Notes: generated by a model not told the origin, from the letters alone. A stretch of 64,000 bases of DNA from an uncultured Prochlorococcus sp. (GCA_902612005.1 CACMCA010000002.1:1-64000), one strand, 5' to 3'. Shown: positions 25,439 through 34,237, numbered from the stretch's first letter. Translations and numbers: made by a program.

Positions 25439-25569
25439 ATTCTTTGGATTTATAATCCAATACTAAATTTTTATTATTTAGAAAAATTCTTAAGTTTTTG
25501 ATTCAACACCTTAAAAGTATTTAATTACTTAAATTCGATTTAAGATAAGGGGAATTAATTCTTCCTTAA

Positions 25570-25953
25570 ATGTCAAGTACTCAAGCCATAGAAAATTTAA
25601 TTAATGGTTACGCAACCAGTGAAGATTCTTCTTTTTTAATACCAAACGTAACAGTGGATTTTTTGGCTGTAAGACCAAGTGGAAATCCAATCTCTGCGAA
25701 AGGATTAGTGGAAATGTTTGATAATAAAGACTTAGATGCAGAATCCTCAGAACTAATCAAAATCCATAAAATTGAAATTTTTGGTGAGATAGCATACGCG
25801 GTTTTTACACTAAATGAAATCTTTAGTTATAAAGGAAATCAAAATAAAGATCTTTCAACTTATACTTGCATTTTTAAAAATGAAAATGCCACATGGAAAT
25901 ATGCCTGGATGCAAAGATCACAAGGAACTACTGATATGAAAACTTGGGAATAA
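25570..25953 (+). CDS. SnoaL/NTF2-like protein (127 aa)
   Basis: Cone-shaped NTF2-like fold suggested by AIENLINGYATSEDSSFL, DFLAVRPSGNPISAKGLVEM and a C-terminal strand pair (STYTCIFKNENATWKYAWMQ). Members bind small hydrophobic ligands or act as isomerases; substrate unknown. A 25-residue piece of a close paralogue survives at 41705-41780, so this family was once present twice. Confidence 0.7.
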   Translation: MSSTQAIENLINGYATSEDSSFLIPNVTVDFLAVRPSGNPISAKGLVEMFDNKDLDAESSELIKIHKIEIFGEIAYAVFTLNEIFSYKGNQNKDLSTYTCIFKNENATWKYAWMQRSQGTTDMKTWE

Positions 25954-26118
25954 ATGACACGTTTATTACTGACTCCTATATTCAAACGTTTTAAAAAAAG
26001 TGCTTTTTTCTCATCACTTAATCAGAATACTTGTCCTATTTATGATGCTGAAGAAATAAAAAAACAAGAACAACATGATGCTATTAAAAAGTTATACCCT
26101 TCAAAAAAAGGGCGTTAG
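25954..26118 (+). CDS. hypothetical 54-aa protein
   Basis: ATG at 25954 follows the previous stop with no gap, so translation may be coupled. MTRLLLTPIFKRFKKSAFFS then SLNQNTCPIYDAEEIKKQEQ and a basic end (KKLYPSKKGR). Soluble or weakly membrane-associated; function unknown. Confidence 0.5.
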   Translation: MTRLLLTPIFKRFKKSAFFSSLNQNTCPIYDAEEIKKQEQHDAIKKLYPSKKGR

Positions 26119-26143
26119 TTTCGCCCCATTCAAAAAGCAGGAT

Positions 26144-26157
26144 AATCCCCATCACCC
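26144..26157 (+). repeat. C-rich 14-mer, first copy
   Basis: AATCCCCATCACCC, repeated exactly at 26257-26270. The first copy lies after a small GGGCG/CGCCC hairpin, the second directly before a terminator hairpin. Unusual C-tract in AT-rich DNA. Confidence 0.6.
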
Positions 26158-26204
26158 GACTATTAATAAAATCCTAGCACTACATATAGTGTTTGTAATT
26201 AATA

Positions 26205-26292
26205 AAAATTAACTATTTATGGAGTTGTTTGTTTCTAATTAATTTGTCATGATGGAAATCCCCATCACCCAGGCTCGCAAGAGTCTTTTTTT
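26205..26292 (+). ncRNA. short RNA candidate or leader ending in a terminator
   Basis: A gap between genes ends with AATCCCCATCACCC (26257-26270), then hairpin AGGCTC-gcaa-GAGTCT and seven T. A single-stranded C-rich stretch in front of a terminator is the usual shape of a bacterial regulatory sRNA. The T run touches the ATG of the broken ABM gene at 26293, so it could instead be a leader attenuator. The 5' end is not determined. Confidence 0.35.
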
Positions 26293-26749
26293 ATGTCTAA
26301 TTTTGGATCAGATACTTCATATATGCTTCTTGCAAAAATTAAAGTTAAGAAAGATAAGGTTGCAGAATACTGAGAAATTAGGAATAAGAAAGATAAAGCT
26401 GTTAAAGCTGACAAACCAGGAATAAGACAGATAAAGCTGTTAAAGCTGACAAACCAGGAATAAGACAGATAAAGCTGTTAAAACTGACAAACCAGGAATA
26501 CTCCAACATACTTTTGATCAGGATCCTTATGATCCTCTTCATTTTGTATGGTTAGAAGTTTATAAAAATGATGATGCTTTACTAGCTCATCCAGTATTAG
26601 ATGTTTATCTTGAGGCTCATGCTGATTTGGGAACTGATTTTTCTGTTGAATTTTAAGGAATTGTGGGAGATAAAATAATTGAAGCCATGAACGGAACAGG
26701 AGTTGTATATAAGATCTTTAAAAAAAAATTAGGATATAGCAGAGTTTAA
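26293..26749 (+). pseudogene. ABM-monooxygenase gene broken by tandem 38-bp repeats
   Basis: Starts MSNFGSDTSYMLLAKIKVKK then KDKVAEY-stop. After the repeat block it resumes as HTFDQDPYDPLHFVWLEVYK, ALLAHPVLDVYLEAHADLGT and DFSVEF-stop-GIVGDKIIEAMNGTG before ending at 26749. The H-T-F-D-Q-D-P-Y-D-P and VWLEVYKNDDAL parts are typical of ABM monooxygenases. In-frame stops and a repeat unit not divisible by three show loss of function. Confidence 0.85.
26380..26493 (+). repeat. three tandem 38-bp repeats
   Basis: Units 26380-26417, 26418-26455 and 26456-26493, each beginning AGGAATAAGA and ending CTGACAAACC, differing at only one or two bases. In the undamaged gene one unit would code roughly ..NKTDKAVKADKPG. 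A slipped-strand or similar duplication expanded it to three and shifted the frame. Confidence 0.95.
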
Positions 26750-26777
26750 GATTAAGAGTATTAACTAATTAGTCTGA

Positions 26778-26897
26778 CTAAATTATTAATAAGAATCTGA
26801 GTGCAAGCGGTAACCACAGGCACAGAATAAGCATTAGTAAAAGAGTGATAGCATAAACATTCGGAATGTATTGCTCTTTAAAAATTTGTGTCTTCAT
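26778..26897 (-). CDS. single-helix micro-protein (39 aa)
   Basis: ATG at 26895-26897: MKTQIFKEQYIPNVYAITLL then LMLILCLWLPLALRFLLII. One long hydrophobic helix after a polar head. It follows another micro-protein gene by 3 bases on the same strand. Function unknown. Confidence 0.45.
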   Translation of the reverse strand: MKTQIFKEQYIPNVYAITLLLMLILCLWLPLALRFLLII

Positions 26898-26900
26898 AAT

Positions 26901-26990
26901 TTATCTAGCCTTCTTAAGTTTGATTTCTCTTCTGATAAGCAAAGCTATAACTACAACACACATATTCATTAAAAATACTTCTAATGGCAT
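26901..26990 (-). CDS. single-helix micro-protein (29 aa)
   Basis: ATG at 26988-26990: MPLEVFLMNMCVVVIALLIR then REIKLKKAR. A hydrophobic helix with a basic cytoplasmic end. Probably co-transcribed with the 39-aa gene. Function unknown. Confidence 0.45.
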   Translation of the reverse strand: MPLEVFLMNMCVVVIALLIRREIKLKKAR

Positions 26991-27132
26991 TTAATAAAAA
27001 GGTCTCTACTTAATTAATAGCAATATTTTTTGATCTGTGAATCAAGAAATGATTGCTAGTGTTTATTGGCTTAATAAAAGGAATTTAAAAATTAAATTTA
27101 TGCTTAAATATCTCAATTCTTTTAACTATTAA

Positions 27133-27435
27133 ATGTCTTATTCAGAAACAAGGATAGTAATTGGTGGTCTAGCCCATGTACCTGTTCTTATTTTTATAGC
27201 CAATTTTATTAAAGGTAAGCTTGGATTTAAAACTCAAGATGCAAAAGATAATGTAGTTAAAGAAGAGCCAGTTAAAATTATTGAGGTAAAAGATACCGCA
27301 GTTAAAAAAGGAAAAGCAGAAGCTATAAAGGAAATTTCAAATAAGTTGGATAGTATTGAACAAAAGGCTTATGAGGTTTATGAAAAGGTAAAGAAGAAAA
27401 AAAAAGATAAGAAGAAGAAAAAAAAGAATATCTAA
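27133..27435 (+). CDS. membrane-anchored Lys-rich protein (100 aa)
   Basis: N-terminal hydrophobic segment (RIVIGGLAHVPVLIFIANFI) followed by a charged helix and a tail with long Lys runs (VKKKKKDKKKKKKNI). The tail could bind acidic partners such as nucleic acid or lipid head groups, or simply reflect A-rich coding drift. Function unknown. Confidence 0.6.
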   Translation: MSYSETRIVIGGLAHVPVLIFIANFIKGKLGFKTQDAKDNVVKEEPVKIIEVKDTAVKKGKAEAIKEISNKLDSIEQKAYEVYEKVKKKKKDKKKKKKNI

Positions 27436-27616
27436 ATTGAGATCCTATCAAGCATTAATACATCTTGAACTTGAACTGTATCTCTCTTATCTTCATCTTC
27501 GGGATCTTTGAAAAATTTAATTTCAGCTTGGATTTTTTCTTGTAAACTTCTTTGATATAGTCAATTTTTCTTCTCTCTTTATTTAAGATTGCGAATGATG
27601 ATCTTTTTAAATTCAT
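27432..27616 (-). pseudogene. small conserved gene with a frameshift
   Basis: ATG at 27614-27616 opens MNLKRSSFAILNKERRKIDY then IKEV; this frame then turns low-complexity and Lys-rich. In the next frame the chain continues naturally as SLQEKIQAEIKFFKDPEDED then KRDTVQVQDVLMLDRISI to 27432. One indel near an A-rich stretch (about 27545) would join both parts into a ~60-residue acidic-helical protein. Convergent, 4-base overlap with the Lys-rich gene. Confidence 0.55.
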
Positions 27617-27643
27617 AACTTTCTCCAAAAAAATAAGTTTTTG

Positions 27644-27781
27644 TCAGCTCCAGTTTTTATCAGATTCAATGAAGCTATCCAATGTTTGCTGATTCCTGAT
27701 TTTTTCCTCAAGGAGTTCATCTTCTGATCTTTCTGCAATCTCAGATTTATGATCTTCTTTTAGTGTGGATTTGGCAGACAT
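27644..27781 (-). CDS. hypothetical 45-aa acidic helical protein
   Basis: ATG at 27779-27781: MSAKSTLKEDHKSEIAERSE then DELLEEKIRNQQTLDSFIES. Highly charged, probably a single long helix. Upstream of the frameshifted gene on the same strand. Function unknown. Confidence 0.5.
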   Translation of the reverse strand: MSAKSTLKEDHKSEIAERSEDELLEEKIRNQQTLDSFIESDKNWS

Positions 27782-28005
27782 TTGCTCATGACGACTAAAA
27801 ATATGTTCTAACTAGTCAGACAGACCCTCCGACAAATAAATATGTACGGTTTGAGGTACTCCCTTATACGGATAAAGGATAAACAATTGAATTTGAATAT
27901 GGTTAAAAAACTAAATTTTAAATCAGTTTTTCCCTTTAAGAATCATCAGCATTGGCAGACCATTAAGCATCAAACTTTCTTCGATTAATAAGGAAATATT
28001 TATTT

Positions 28006-28218
28006 TCATTTTTCCATTTCTTCGGGGAAACTATAATTAAGGGTTATACCCTTTTTAATTGGCTCATTTTTCATATCTTCCATCTCTTTTCTGATTTTGT
28101 TAAAGTAAGCGACCTCTTTTGGATCATCAGAACCAAGACCATAATTCATGATTGCTGCCAAATATATTCTTTGCATTCGGTAAGAAGATAGTGACATTAC
28201 TGAATAAAACTTTATCAA
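28006..28218 (-). CDS. hypothetical protein (70 aa)
   Basis: Start at 28218, or at Met-8 (28197), which gives MSLSSYRMQRIYLAAIMNYG. Then DDPKEVAYFNKIRKEMEDMK and SFPEEMEK. Soluble helical protein, no family recognised. Confidence 0.55.
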   Translation of the reverse strand: MIKFYSVMSLSSYRMQRIYLAAIMNYGLGSDDPKEVAYFNKIRKEMEDMKNEPIKKGITLNYSFPEEMEK

Positions 28219-28884
28219 ATATATCTGACTTTCATGTAAAGTGCTGACACATAAGATCCCGTCTTTATTAGTTAATTGCGCAAGTTCCCTAGTCGACAGT
28301 TGAATTGGTTGGTTTTGAAGAGTTATGACTGGTTTTGAGGTAGTTTTAAGAATATTTGTATTTTTCGGGACTTTTTAGGGACATTAAAATTTTTTTGGGA
28401 ATTAATTTTCAACATTTGGAATTTGCTATATTTTCAATCTATTTAAATCGCAAGCCCTAAAAAATATTTTTTAGATTTTTGAGAGCTTTATTATTCATAT
28501 GGGCAAAGAATTAAAAGTTTATAAGGTTATTAAAATTAAAAATCTCATAATATAATTACACTCAGCATTCATATTTTTTAAATTTCTATTATATGTTTTC
28601 TCTAAAGGTAAAATTATTTTTGTTTTTTTTCTTTTAAACAATTCATAACTTGCTTATAACTTTAAAATGTGATTCTAATTATGCATTCAATTCTTCTAAA
28701 GCAAAGCAGTGGTCTTGGATGCAGTTTTTTATAGTATGCAGAAAGTAAACTAATCATTTTTTTAAATTAAAATAATACTTTATTTTTTACTTAATAACTT
28801 CTTAATCCAATAATCTTAGGTTATATAAGTCTACTATATTTTTACGCCTTAAATATTGAAGACAATCATATAAAAAAATAATAA
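28219..28884. other. gap without recognisable genes
   Basis: About 660 AT-rich bases without a convincing frame on either strand. It contains AGTCGACAGTTGAATT at 28291 (a weak relative of the palindromic element) and a short direct repetition of TGGTTTTGA between 28312 and 28340. I see no tRNA, terminator or strong promoter. Confidence 0.5.
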
Positions 28885-29139
28885 ATGATTAAAAAAAATT
28901 CACCTTCTCCCAAAAACTCAAATCAAGTCAAAGAAATAGGGCATATCAAATATTCTTATAAAGAAAGTTTTAAAAGAGAAAATAAATCTATTTTGGATGA
29001 TTCGGAATTTATTGAAAATTACAATAATGCCCTTAAATCACCTCAATCAAGGAGACTATACAAAACATTAGAGAATGAAAATTATCATGACAAAATCATT
29101 GTCCAAAATATTTTACCTCTAGATAAAATTTCTATTTAA
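28885..29139 (+). CDS. hypothetical protein (84 aa)
   Basis: Hydrophilic: IKKNSPSPKNSNQVKEIGHI, then KYSYKESFKRENKSILDDSE and a hydrophobic end (KIIVQNILPLDKISI). No known domain. It stands alone after a long gap. Confidence 0.55.
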   Translation: MIKKNSPSPKNSNQVKEIGHIKYSYKESFKRENKSILDDSEFIENYNNALKSPQSRRLYKTLENENYHDKIIVQNILPLDKISI

Positions 29140-29290
29140 AATTTTATTAAAAACTACTTTTAAAGATTTTTTAAATATATCTTAAATCCGACCTTTTTTT
29201 TAAATGTTAGCTTACTTCTACGTTCATCCAATTTATTTGGACGCATGAAATGAGAATAGGGAACGGGATTCTCATTAACTGCATAAGATC

Positions 29291-29461
29291 ATGAATGAGC
29301 TCTCTCAAATAAGAGAAAAAATTACAAGAGCCAAGAGGCTTTATGAAGCCCAAATCTTGGCAACTAAAAATGGAGAAGTTACTCCATATAGAAGATCAGT
29401 CTTTGAAGAAAGAATTAGGGAAGCACAAAAAGAAATGAGATCGCAAAACACCAAAAAATAA
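29291..29461 (+). CDS. hypothetical 56-aa basic helical protein
   Basis: ATG at 29291: MNELSQIREKITRAKRLYEA then TPYRRSVFEERIREAQKEMR and a basic end. Two charged helices joined by a NGEVTPYRRS turn. Function unknown. Convergent with the lipoprotein gene. Confidence 0.55.
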   Translation: MNELSQIREKITRAKRLYEAQILATKNGEVTPYRRSVFEERIREAQKEMRSQNTKK

Positions 29462-29477
29462 ATTCTTTTGTAAAAAT

Positions 29478-29726
29478 TTATTTTGTATCAGCTACATTCT
29501 TGAAGAAATCACAGTAAGCCATTAATTCTGATTCGGTTTCGATTTTGAGATTTAAATCATTAATTGCTTTCTTGGTATCAATTCTGTATCCATACCAATC
29601 GAGACAAACTTCTCTCTGTTTTTGGGTTTCAGAAATCTTTTGAGTAGCTATTCTGTTTGAGTTATTAGTACAACTCGCAAGGAAAATAGTTGAGAGAGCT
29701 AGTAGTGGGAATAGCAGTCTTTTCAT
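29478..29726 (-). CDS. small lipoprotein (82 aa)
   Basis: Signal peptide II with lipobox LASC (MKRLLFPLLALSTIFLASCT). The mature part carries two Cys (REVCLDWYGYRIDTKKAI, MAYCDFF) spaced as in the genes at 12234 and 39845, so one disulfide is likely. Its signal peptide is of the MKRLLxPLLA type repeated in several genes of this region. Cell-envelope protein, unknown role. Confidence 0.7.
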   Translation of the reverse strand: MKRLLFPLLALSTIFLASCTNNSNRIATQKISETQKQREVCLDWYGYRIDTKKAINDLNLKIETESELMAYCDFFKNVADTK

Positions 29727-29729
29727 TTG

Positions 29730-30035
29730 TTAATCACAACAACTTTCCGTTGTTGCTGAAGAAGTCCAAGATGATTCTTCCATTGTTGAAAGGTCAACTC
29801 TATGGGTTGCCATCCAGTCTCCATTAGCTTCCACAAACTTCTGAACATTTCCTTCTGGAGCTTGATGAATGACAATAACTTTTTGAGGATCTTCCTTACT
29901 TATTCCTCTAAAAAGTGGCTTAATATCAAATTCTGAATGCCTTTTATCTGCTTCTGCACTATCAAATATTGCAGCCCATTCATCGAAAGTGCTTTCAATT
30001 TTAAAAGTAAAAACAGATGTTATAGAACAAGACAT
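29730..30035 (-). CDS. DUF3764-like small protein (101 aa)
   Basis: Intact version of the broken copy at 25044: ITSVFTFKIESTFDEWAAIF, DIKPLFRGISKEDPQKVIVI then HQAPEGNVQKFVEANGDWMA. A ferredoxin-like alpha/beta fold is likely. The C-terminus ends CCD. Family name is from memory and not certain; function unknown. It stops 4 bases upstream of the lipoprotein start, on the same strand. Confidence 0.65.
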   Translation of the reverse strand: MSCSITSVFTFKIESTFDEWAAIFDSAEADKRHSEFDIKPLFRGISKEDPQKVIVIHQAPEGNVQKFVEANGDWMATHRVDLSTMEESSWTSSATTESCCD

Positions 30036-30087
30036 AATAAAGATATGGTTTGTAAATATATAATAAATCTATTTTATTAAGGCTTGG

Positions 30088-30624
30088 TTAATTATCTTTA
30101 AACGGAATTAAAATACCTTTTTTTTTAAATTTGAGCCAACCTTTTTTTTCTAGTATTTTTAAATTTCTTGTTACGGTTACTCTTGTTGAAGAAATTGAAT
30201 TACCGATAATTTTATGGGTTAAATTAAATTCTTTTAAATTTAGATAAAAATGTTTATCTTTTTTTAAGCCAATCATTGAGGATAAGTATAAAAGAAATTC
30301 TTTTAGTTTTTCTTCTGATTTTTTTATATCCCTTATTAATAAAAGTTTTTCCAATTGATCAATTCTTTTTAGACTTTTTGTTAATAAGTCTGTAGATGAA
30401 AAAAATATCCCTCTTTTAATTGTTTTAATTTCGCAAGTTGTCAACGTAATTAATTTAATATTTTCGTAGTTACATAATTCCAAATTTATTACAACATTTT
30501 TATTTATTATCCCAACAATATTTTTCTTATTCTTGATTTTTGATTCCATTATTAATATTCCTGATTTGACTTCTAGAATTGTATTTTCTTTAAATTCTAT
30601 ATTTTGCTTTTCAGGAATTATCAT
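30088..30624 (-). CDS. CRP/FNR-family transcriptional regulator
   Basis: 178 residues: a short, divergent N-terminal beta-roll (residues 1-80, lacking the canonical cAMP-binding residues), a dimerisation helix (LTKSLKRIDQLEKLLLI) and a C-terminal winged HTH whose recognition helix lies in GNSISSTRVTVTRNLKILEK. Divergent from the phnD operon with 190 bases between, holding two perfect palindromes. In high-light Prochlorococcus a CRP-type regulator (PtrA) controls part of the phosphorus response; this one could play that role here, but identity with PtrA is not shown. Confidence 0.8.
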   Translation of the reverse strand: MIIPEKQNIEFKENTILEVKSGILIMESKIKNKKNIVGIINKNVVINLELCNYENIKLITLTTCEIKTIKRGIFFSSTDLLTKSLKRIDQLEKLLLIRDIKKSEEKLKEFLLYLSSMIGLKKDKHFYLNLKEFNLTHKIIGNSISSTRVTVTRNLKILEKKGWLKFKKKGILIPFKDN

Positions 30625-30671
30625 ATTTATTTCTTAAATTTAATCACCATAAATTTATAAAGTTAAAAACA

Positions 30672-30690
30672 AATTAAATATTATTTAATT
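30672..30690. promoter_or_regulatory. 19-bp perfect palindrome, candidate operator
   Basis: AATTAAATA-T-TATTTAATT in the divergent spacer between the CRP-type regulator and phnD, 48 bases before the regulator's start. AT-only sequence makes chance palindromes more likely, so moderate weight. Confidence 0.45.
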
Positions 30691-30712
30691 CCCTAATAAA
30701 TCTGATTAAAAA

Positions 30713-30725
30713 TTGAGTAACTCAA
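30713..30725. promoter_or_regulatory. TTGAGTAACTCAA palindrome, candidate CRP/FNR-type site
   Basis: A perfect 6+1+6 dyad in the same spacer, about 90 bases upstream of phnD. CRP/FNR-family boxes are dyads of this kind (for example TTGAT-N4-ATCAA), but the spacing here is shorter. Likely target of the neighbouring regulator; inference. Confidence 0.5.
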
Positions 30726-30815
30726 AATAAAACACTTAATCAGAATTTAAACTCTTTTTGCGAAAAAGTTAATCTCTTTAGAGCAAATTAATAATGTAGA
30801 AAAAATTCAACACTA

Positions 30816-31814
30816 ATGAGAAATTTTTTAAAGATAGTCTTAGGGCTATCAATAATCAGTGCAAGCATTTCAAGTTGTGGAAATAAATCAAATAATTTAA
30901 TTGGAGATTTAGATTTATCTGATTGCAATCCAAATAATACTGTTGACAGCAAATATTGTGATCGAGATGGAGATTTTCTCGCAGATCTACCCCTTTCCGA
31001 AGATGAATGGATAGATCCTGAAACTATTGTGTTCTCATATACACCTGTTGAAGATCCCTCCGTTTATGCAAAAGTTTGGGAAGATTTTGTAATACATATG
31101 TCTAAGGTGACTGGTAAAAAAGTAACATTCTTACCAGTTCAATCTTATGCTGCACAAGTTGAAGCGATGAGATCTGGTCGTCTTCACGTAGCAGGAATTA
31201 ATACCGGTAGTAATACTGTGGCAGCAGCATGTGCAGGAGCAGTTCCTTTTGGAATGATGGCTAAAAAAGATTTGTCTTACGGTTATGAAATGGAAATCAT
31301 CGTACCTTCTGATAGCCCAATTAATTCTCCTGCAGATTTAAAAGGTAAAAAAGTTACATTTACATCTAAGACATCTAATTCAGGATTTAAAGCACCATCG
31401 GCAATTCTTAAAGGAGAATTTGGTCTTGAGGCAAATAAAGATTTCACCCCAGTCTTTTCTGGCAAGCATCAAAATTCAATAATGGGTGTTGCAAACAAAG
31501 ATTATGAAGTAGCACCAATTGCTAACTCAGTTCTTACAAGAATGGATGCAAGAGGTGTTGTTGATTCTTCTAAAATAAGAACTATTTATAAATCCCAAAC
31601 CTTCCCAACGACAGGTTATGCTCATGCTCATAATCTACATCCAGCTGTAGTTGCAAAAGTAAAGCAAGCTTTTTACACCTATAACTGGGATAATTCAACA
31701 TTAGATAAAGAATTTAAAAAGGCTGATAGATTCATTTCAATAAGTCACAAGCACGATTGGGATGTTATTAGAAAAATAGATAAGGCTAATGGTGTTGTTT
31801 ATGATTGCAAATAA
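30816..31814 (+). CDS. phnD: phosphonate/phosphite ABC transporter, substrate-binding protein
   Basis: 332 residues. Lipoprotein signal with ISSCGNK lipobox (Cys-21). Binding-protein fold: FSYTPVEDPSVYAKVWEDFV, then VEAMRSGRLHVAGINTGSNT and SGFKAPSAILKGEFG, the PhnD/PtxB pattern. An unusual 40-residue insert (LDLSDCNPNNTVDSKYCDRD) with two Cys lies before the domain. No ptxD (phosphite dehydrogenase) or C-P lyase gene is in the window, so the ligand (phosphonate, phosphite or phosphate analogue) is open. First gene of a four-gene operon. Confidence 0.9.
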   Translation: MRNFLKIVLGLSIISASISSCGNKSNNLIGDLDLSDCNPNNTVDSKYCDRDGDFLADLPLSEDEWIDPETIVFSYTPVEDPSVYAKVWEDFVIHMSKVTGKKVTFLPVQSYAAQVEAMRSGRLHVAGINTGSNTVAAACAGAVPFGMMAKKDLSYGYEMEIIVPSDSPINSPADLKGKKVTFTSKTSNSGFKAPSAILKGEFGLEANKDFTPVFSGKHQNSIMGVANKDYEVAPIANSVLTRMDARGVVDSSKIRTIYKSQTFPTTGYAHAHNLHPAVVAKVKQAFYTYNWDNSTLDKEFKKADRFISISHKHDWDVIRKIDKANGVVYDCK

Positions 31815-31845
31815 AAATTTTTAATCATAAATAAAATCAGACTTA

Positions 31846-32613
31846 ATGCTTAAAACAATAAACCTCAAAAAGGTTTATCCAAATGGAGAAGAGGCGCTTA
31901 AAGGAATAAACCTAGAAATTCCTAATGGGCAAGTAGTTGCTCTTATCGGTCCTTCAGGTGCTGGTAAAAGTACTTTTATTAGAACAATAAATAGATTAGT
32001 TGAGCCCACTTCAGGGAAAGTTTATTTCGCTAATGAAAAAAATGACATTACTTCTTTAAATAAATCTAAATTAAGAAAAATAAGAAGACAAATTGGAATG
32101 ATTTTCCAGGAATTTGCTTTGGTAGAAAGATTAAGTGTAATGGAAAATGTCCTTTCCGGCAGATTAGGTTACGTAGGATTTTGGAATAGTTTTTTCAGGA
32201 AATTTCCTCAAAAAGATATTGAAGAAGCATTCCGTCTGCTTCAAAGAATTGGACTAGAGCATATGCTTGATAAAAGAGCCGATGAATTGTCAGGAGGGCA
32301 GAGGCAAAGAGTAGGAATTGCTAGAGCTTTGATACAAAATCCAATGTTACTTTTAGTAGATGAACCTACCGCTAGTTTAGATCCCAAAAATTCCAGGCAA
32401 ATTATGCGATTAATATGCGAGTTATGTAATGAAAGAAATCTTGCTGCGATTATAAATATTCATGATGTTTTTCTTGCTCAGAATTTTGCAGAAAGAATAA
32501 TAGGTTTAAAAGCTGGAGAAATTGTTTACGATGGCAAGCCAAGTGGCTTATCAGAGACAATACTTACAAAAATATATGGAGAAGAAGACTGGTCTAAAAC
32601 TGTAGCAAATTAG
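31846..32613 (+). CDS. phnC: phosphonate/phosphite ABC transporter, ATP-binding protein
   Basis: 255 residues with Walker [11 protein letters not shown]-loop [10 protein letters not shown], signature [15 protein letters not shown] and Walker [13 protein letters not shown]. Sequence around the signature and the 31-base gap to phnD show it is the PhnC subunit. It energises import through the two membrane subunits that follow. Confidence 0.93.
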   Translation: MLKTINLKKVYPNGEEALKGINLEIPNGQVVALIGPSGAGKSTFIRTINRLVEPTSGKVYFANEKNDITSLNKSKLRKIRRQIGMIFQEFALVERLSVMENVLSGRLGYVGFWNSFFRKFPQKDIEEAFRLLQRIGLEHMLDKRADELSGGQRQRVGIARALIQNPMLLLVDEPTASLDPKNSRQIMRLICELCNERNLAAIINIHDVFLAQNFAERIIGLKAGEIVYDGKPSGLSETILTKIYGEEDWSKTVAN

Positions 32614-32624
32614 GAATATATTAA

Positions 32625-33422
32625 ATGAATGATAAGAAAGTAATTTGGAAAAGAAAACCGTTAATAAAAAATAGGTTATTAAGAATTGGATTAATTTTGA
32701 TAATTAGTACTTACTTATTATCTGTTTTCCTAACTACCGAAATTGATTGGCAAAGAATTCTTGAAGGGATCCCAAGGGGTAAAAATTTTATATTTGCTTT
32801 TTTCCCTCCAGATTTTATAACTAGATCTGATGAGATTTTGGCAGGTGTTTTTGAAAGTCTATGGATGACTATTGTTGCAACTATTGTGGGGATACTTATT
32901 TCTATACCTGTATCCTTAGGGGCGGCTAAAAACATAGCTCCTAAATTTGTTTATTTCTTATCAAGAGGAGTTATCACATTGTCGAGGAGTTTTCAGGAAG
33001 TTATCCTAGCAATATTTTTTGTTAAGTTAATGGGTTTTGGACCTTTTGCTGGGATGGTAACTCTGAGTTTATCGACAATAGGGTTTTTCGCTAAATTATT
33101 ATCTGAAGATATTGAAGACATAAATAAATCCCAAGCTGAAGCAATCAAATCTACTGGCAGCAGTTGGTTTCAATGGGTTAATTATGGTGTCCAGCCTCAA
33201 GTTATGCCAAGATTTATTGGATTATCTTTATACAGATTGGATATTAATTTTAGAGAGTCAGCGGTAATTGGAATTGTTGGGGGAGGAGGTATTGGTTCTA
33301 CCTTAAATACAGCTTTTGATAGATATGAATTTGAGACTGCAGCGGCTGTTCTTATCGTAATTATTTCTATCGTGATGATTGTTGAATATACATCTAGTCA
33401 TCTCAGGAAATTAATAAAGTAA
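32625..33422 (+). CDS. phnE: phosphonate/phosphite ABC transporter, permease
   Basis: 265 residues, about six spans. The EAA-type coupling loop is SQAEAIKSTGSSWFQWVNYG, followed by VMPRFIGLSLYRLDINFRES and GGGGIGS, as in PhnE. Its stop overlaps the next permease's ATG, so both are made from the same message and likely pair as a heterodimer. Confidence 0.9.
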   Translation: MNDKKVIWKRKPLIKNRLLRIGLILIISTYLLSVFLTTEIDWQRILEGIPRGKNFIFAFFPPDFITRSDEILAGVFESLWMTIVATIVGILISIPVSLGAAKNIAPKFVYFLSRGVITLSRSFQEVILAIFFVKLMGFGPFAGMVTLSLSTIGFFAKLLSEDIEDINKSQAEAIKSTGSSWFQWVNYGVQPQVMPRFIGLSLYRLDINFRESAVIGIVGGGGIGSTLNTAFDRYEFETAAAVLIVIISIVMIVEYTSSHLRKLIK

Positions 33423-34237
33423 TGCCAATAATAAAACAAAAGGATTACAAAACCTGGAAAAAATTTGATCGAAAAAGAGATTTACAAAACTGGCTTTGTT
33501 GGTTCTTAGGTACTTTAATTTTTAGCTTTTGTTTCGGTCTGATTAGTAGTAAAACAATCTGGTTTTATGTATTTGATTCACATAATGAGGCTTTAGATCT
33601 TTTAGGTAGGATGTTTCCTCCAGAAACTAATTATTTCTTCACTTTAATAAAACCTATTTGGGATACTTTAAATATCGCGACTATTGGTACAACGATTGGA
33701 ACTTTAATTGCAATACCATTAGCTTTTTTATCCGCAAACAATACTACCCCAAGTAAAAAGTTTTTAAGACCTTTAGCCTTATTTTGCATAGTTTCAAGCA
33801 GATCAATTAATTCAGTAATCTGGGCATTACTTCTGGTTGCAGTTGTCGGTCCGGGAGTCTTGGCTGGCATAATTGCTATCGGATTAAGATCGATTGGATT
33901 TTGTGGAAAATTACTTTATGAAGCTATAGAGGAAATTGATGAAAACCAAATTGAAGCTATTGAGGCAACAGGGGCAAATAAAGCACAAATTATGACCTTT
34001 GGCATAGTGCCTCAAATTCTCCCAGCATTTACGAGTATTTCTGTTTATAGGTGGGATATAAATATAAGAGAAGCAACTGTTGTTGGCTTAGTTGGAGCAG
34101 GAGGTATAGGGATAGAATTAGATGCTCAAATAGGAGACTTAGCTTGGGCTAAGGTATCAGTTATTTTATTAGCAATAGTAGTGGCAGTAGTTTTTAGTGA
34201 ATGGATTACAGCAAAAATAAGAAAGGCTATTATTTAG
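33422..34237 (+). CDS. phnE: phosphonate/phosphite ABC transporter, second permease
   Basis: 271 residues, same architecture as the previous gene: ENQIEAIEATGANKAQIMTF coupling loop and VYRWDINIREATVVGLVGAG. Starts on the last base of the upstream stop codon. Two phnE-type genes in a row (phnE1-phnE2) is a common layout for this uptake system. Confidence 0.9.
   Translation: MPIIKQKDYKTWKKFDRKRDLQNWLCWFLGTLIFSFCFGLISSKTIWFYVFDSHNEALDLLGRMFPPETNYFFTLIKPIWDTLNIATIGTTIGTLIAIPLAFLSANNTTPSKKFLRPLALFCIVSSRSINSVIWALLLVAVVGPGVLAGIIAIGLRSIGFCGKLLYEAIEEIDENQIEAIEATGANKAQIMTFGIVPQILPAFTSISVYRWDINIREATVVGLVGAGGIGIELDAQIGDLAWAKVSVILLAIVVAVVFSEWITAKIRKAII

Noticed and set aside
26380-26493. Possible CRISPR array from three spaced repeats
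   Set aside because: The units are directly tandem with no spacers, lie within a broken gene, and no cas genes are present.
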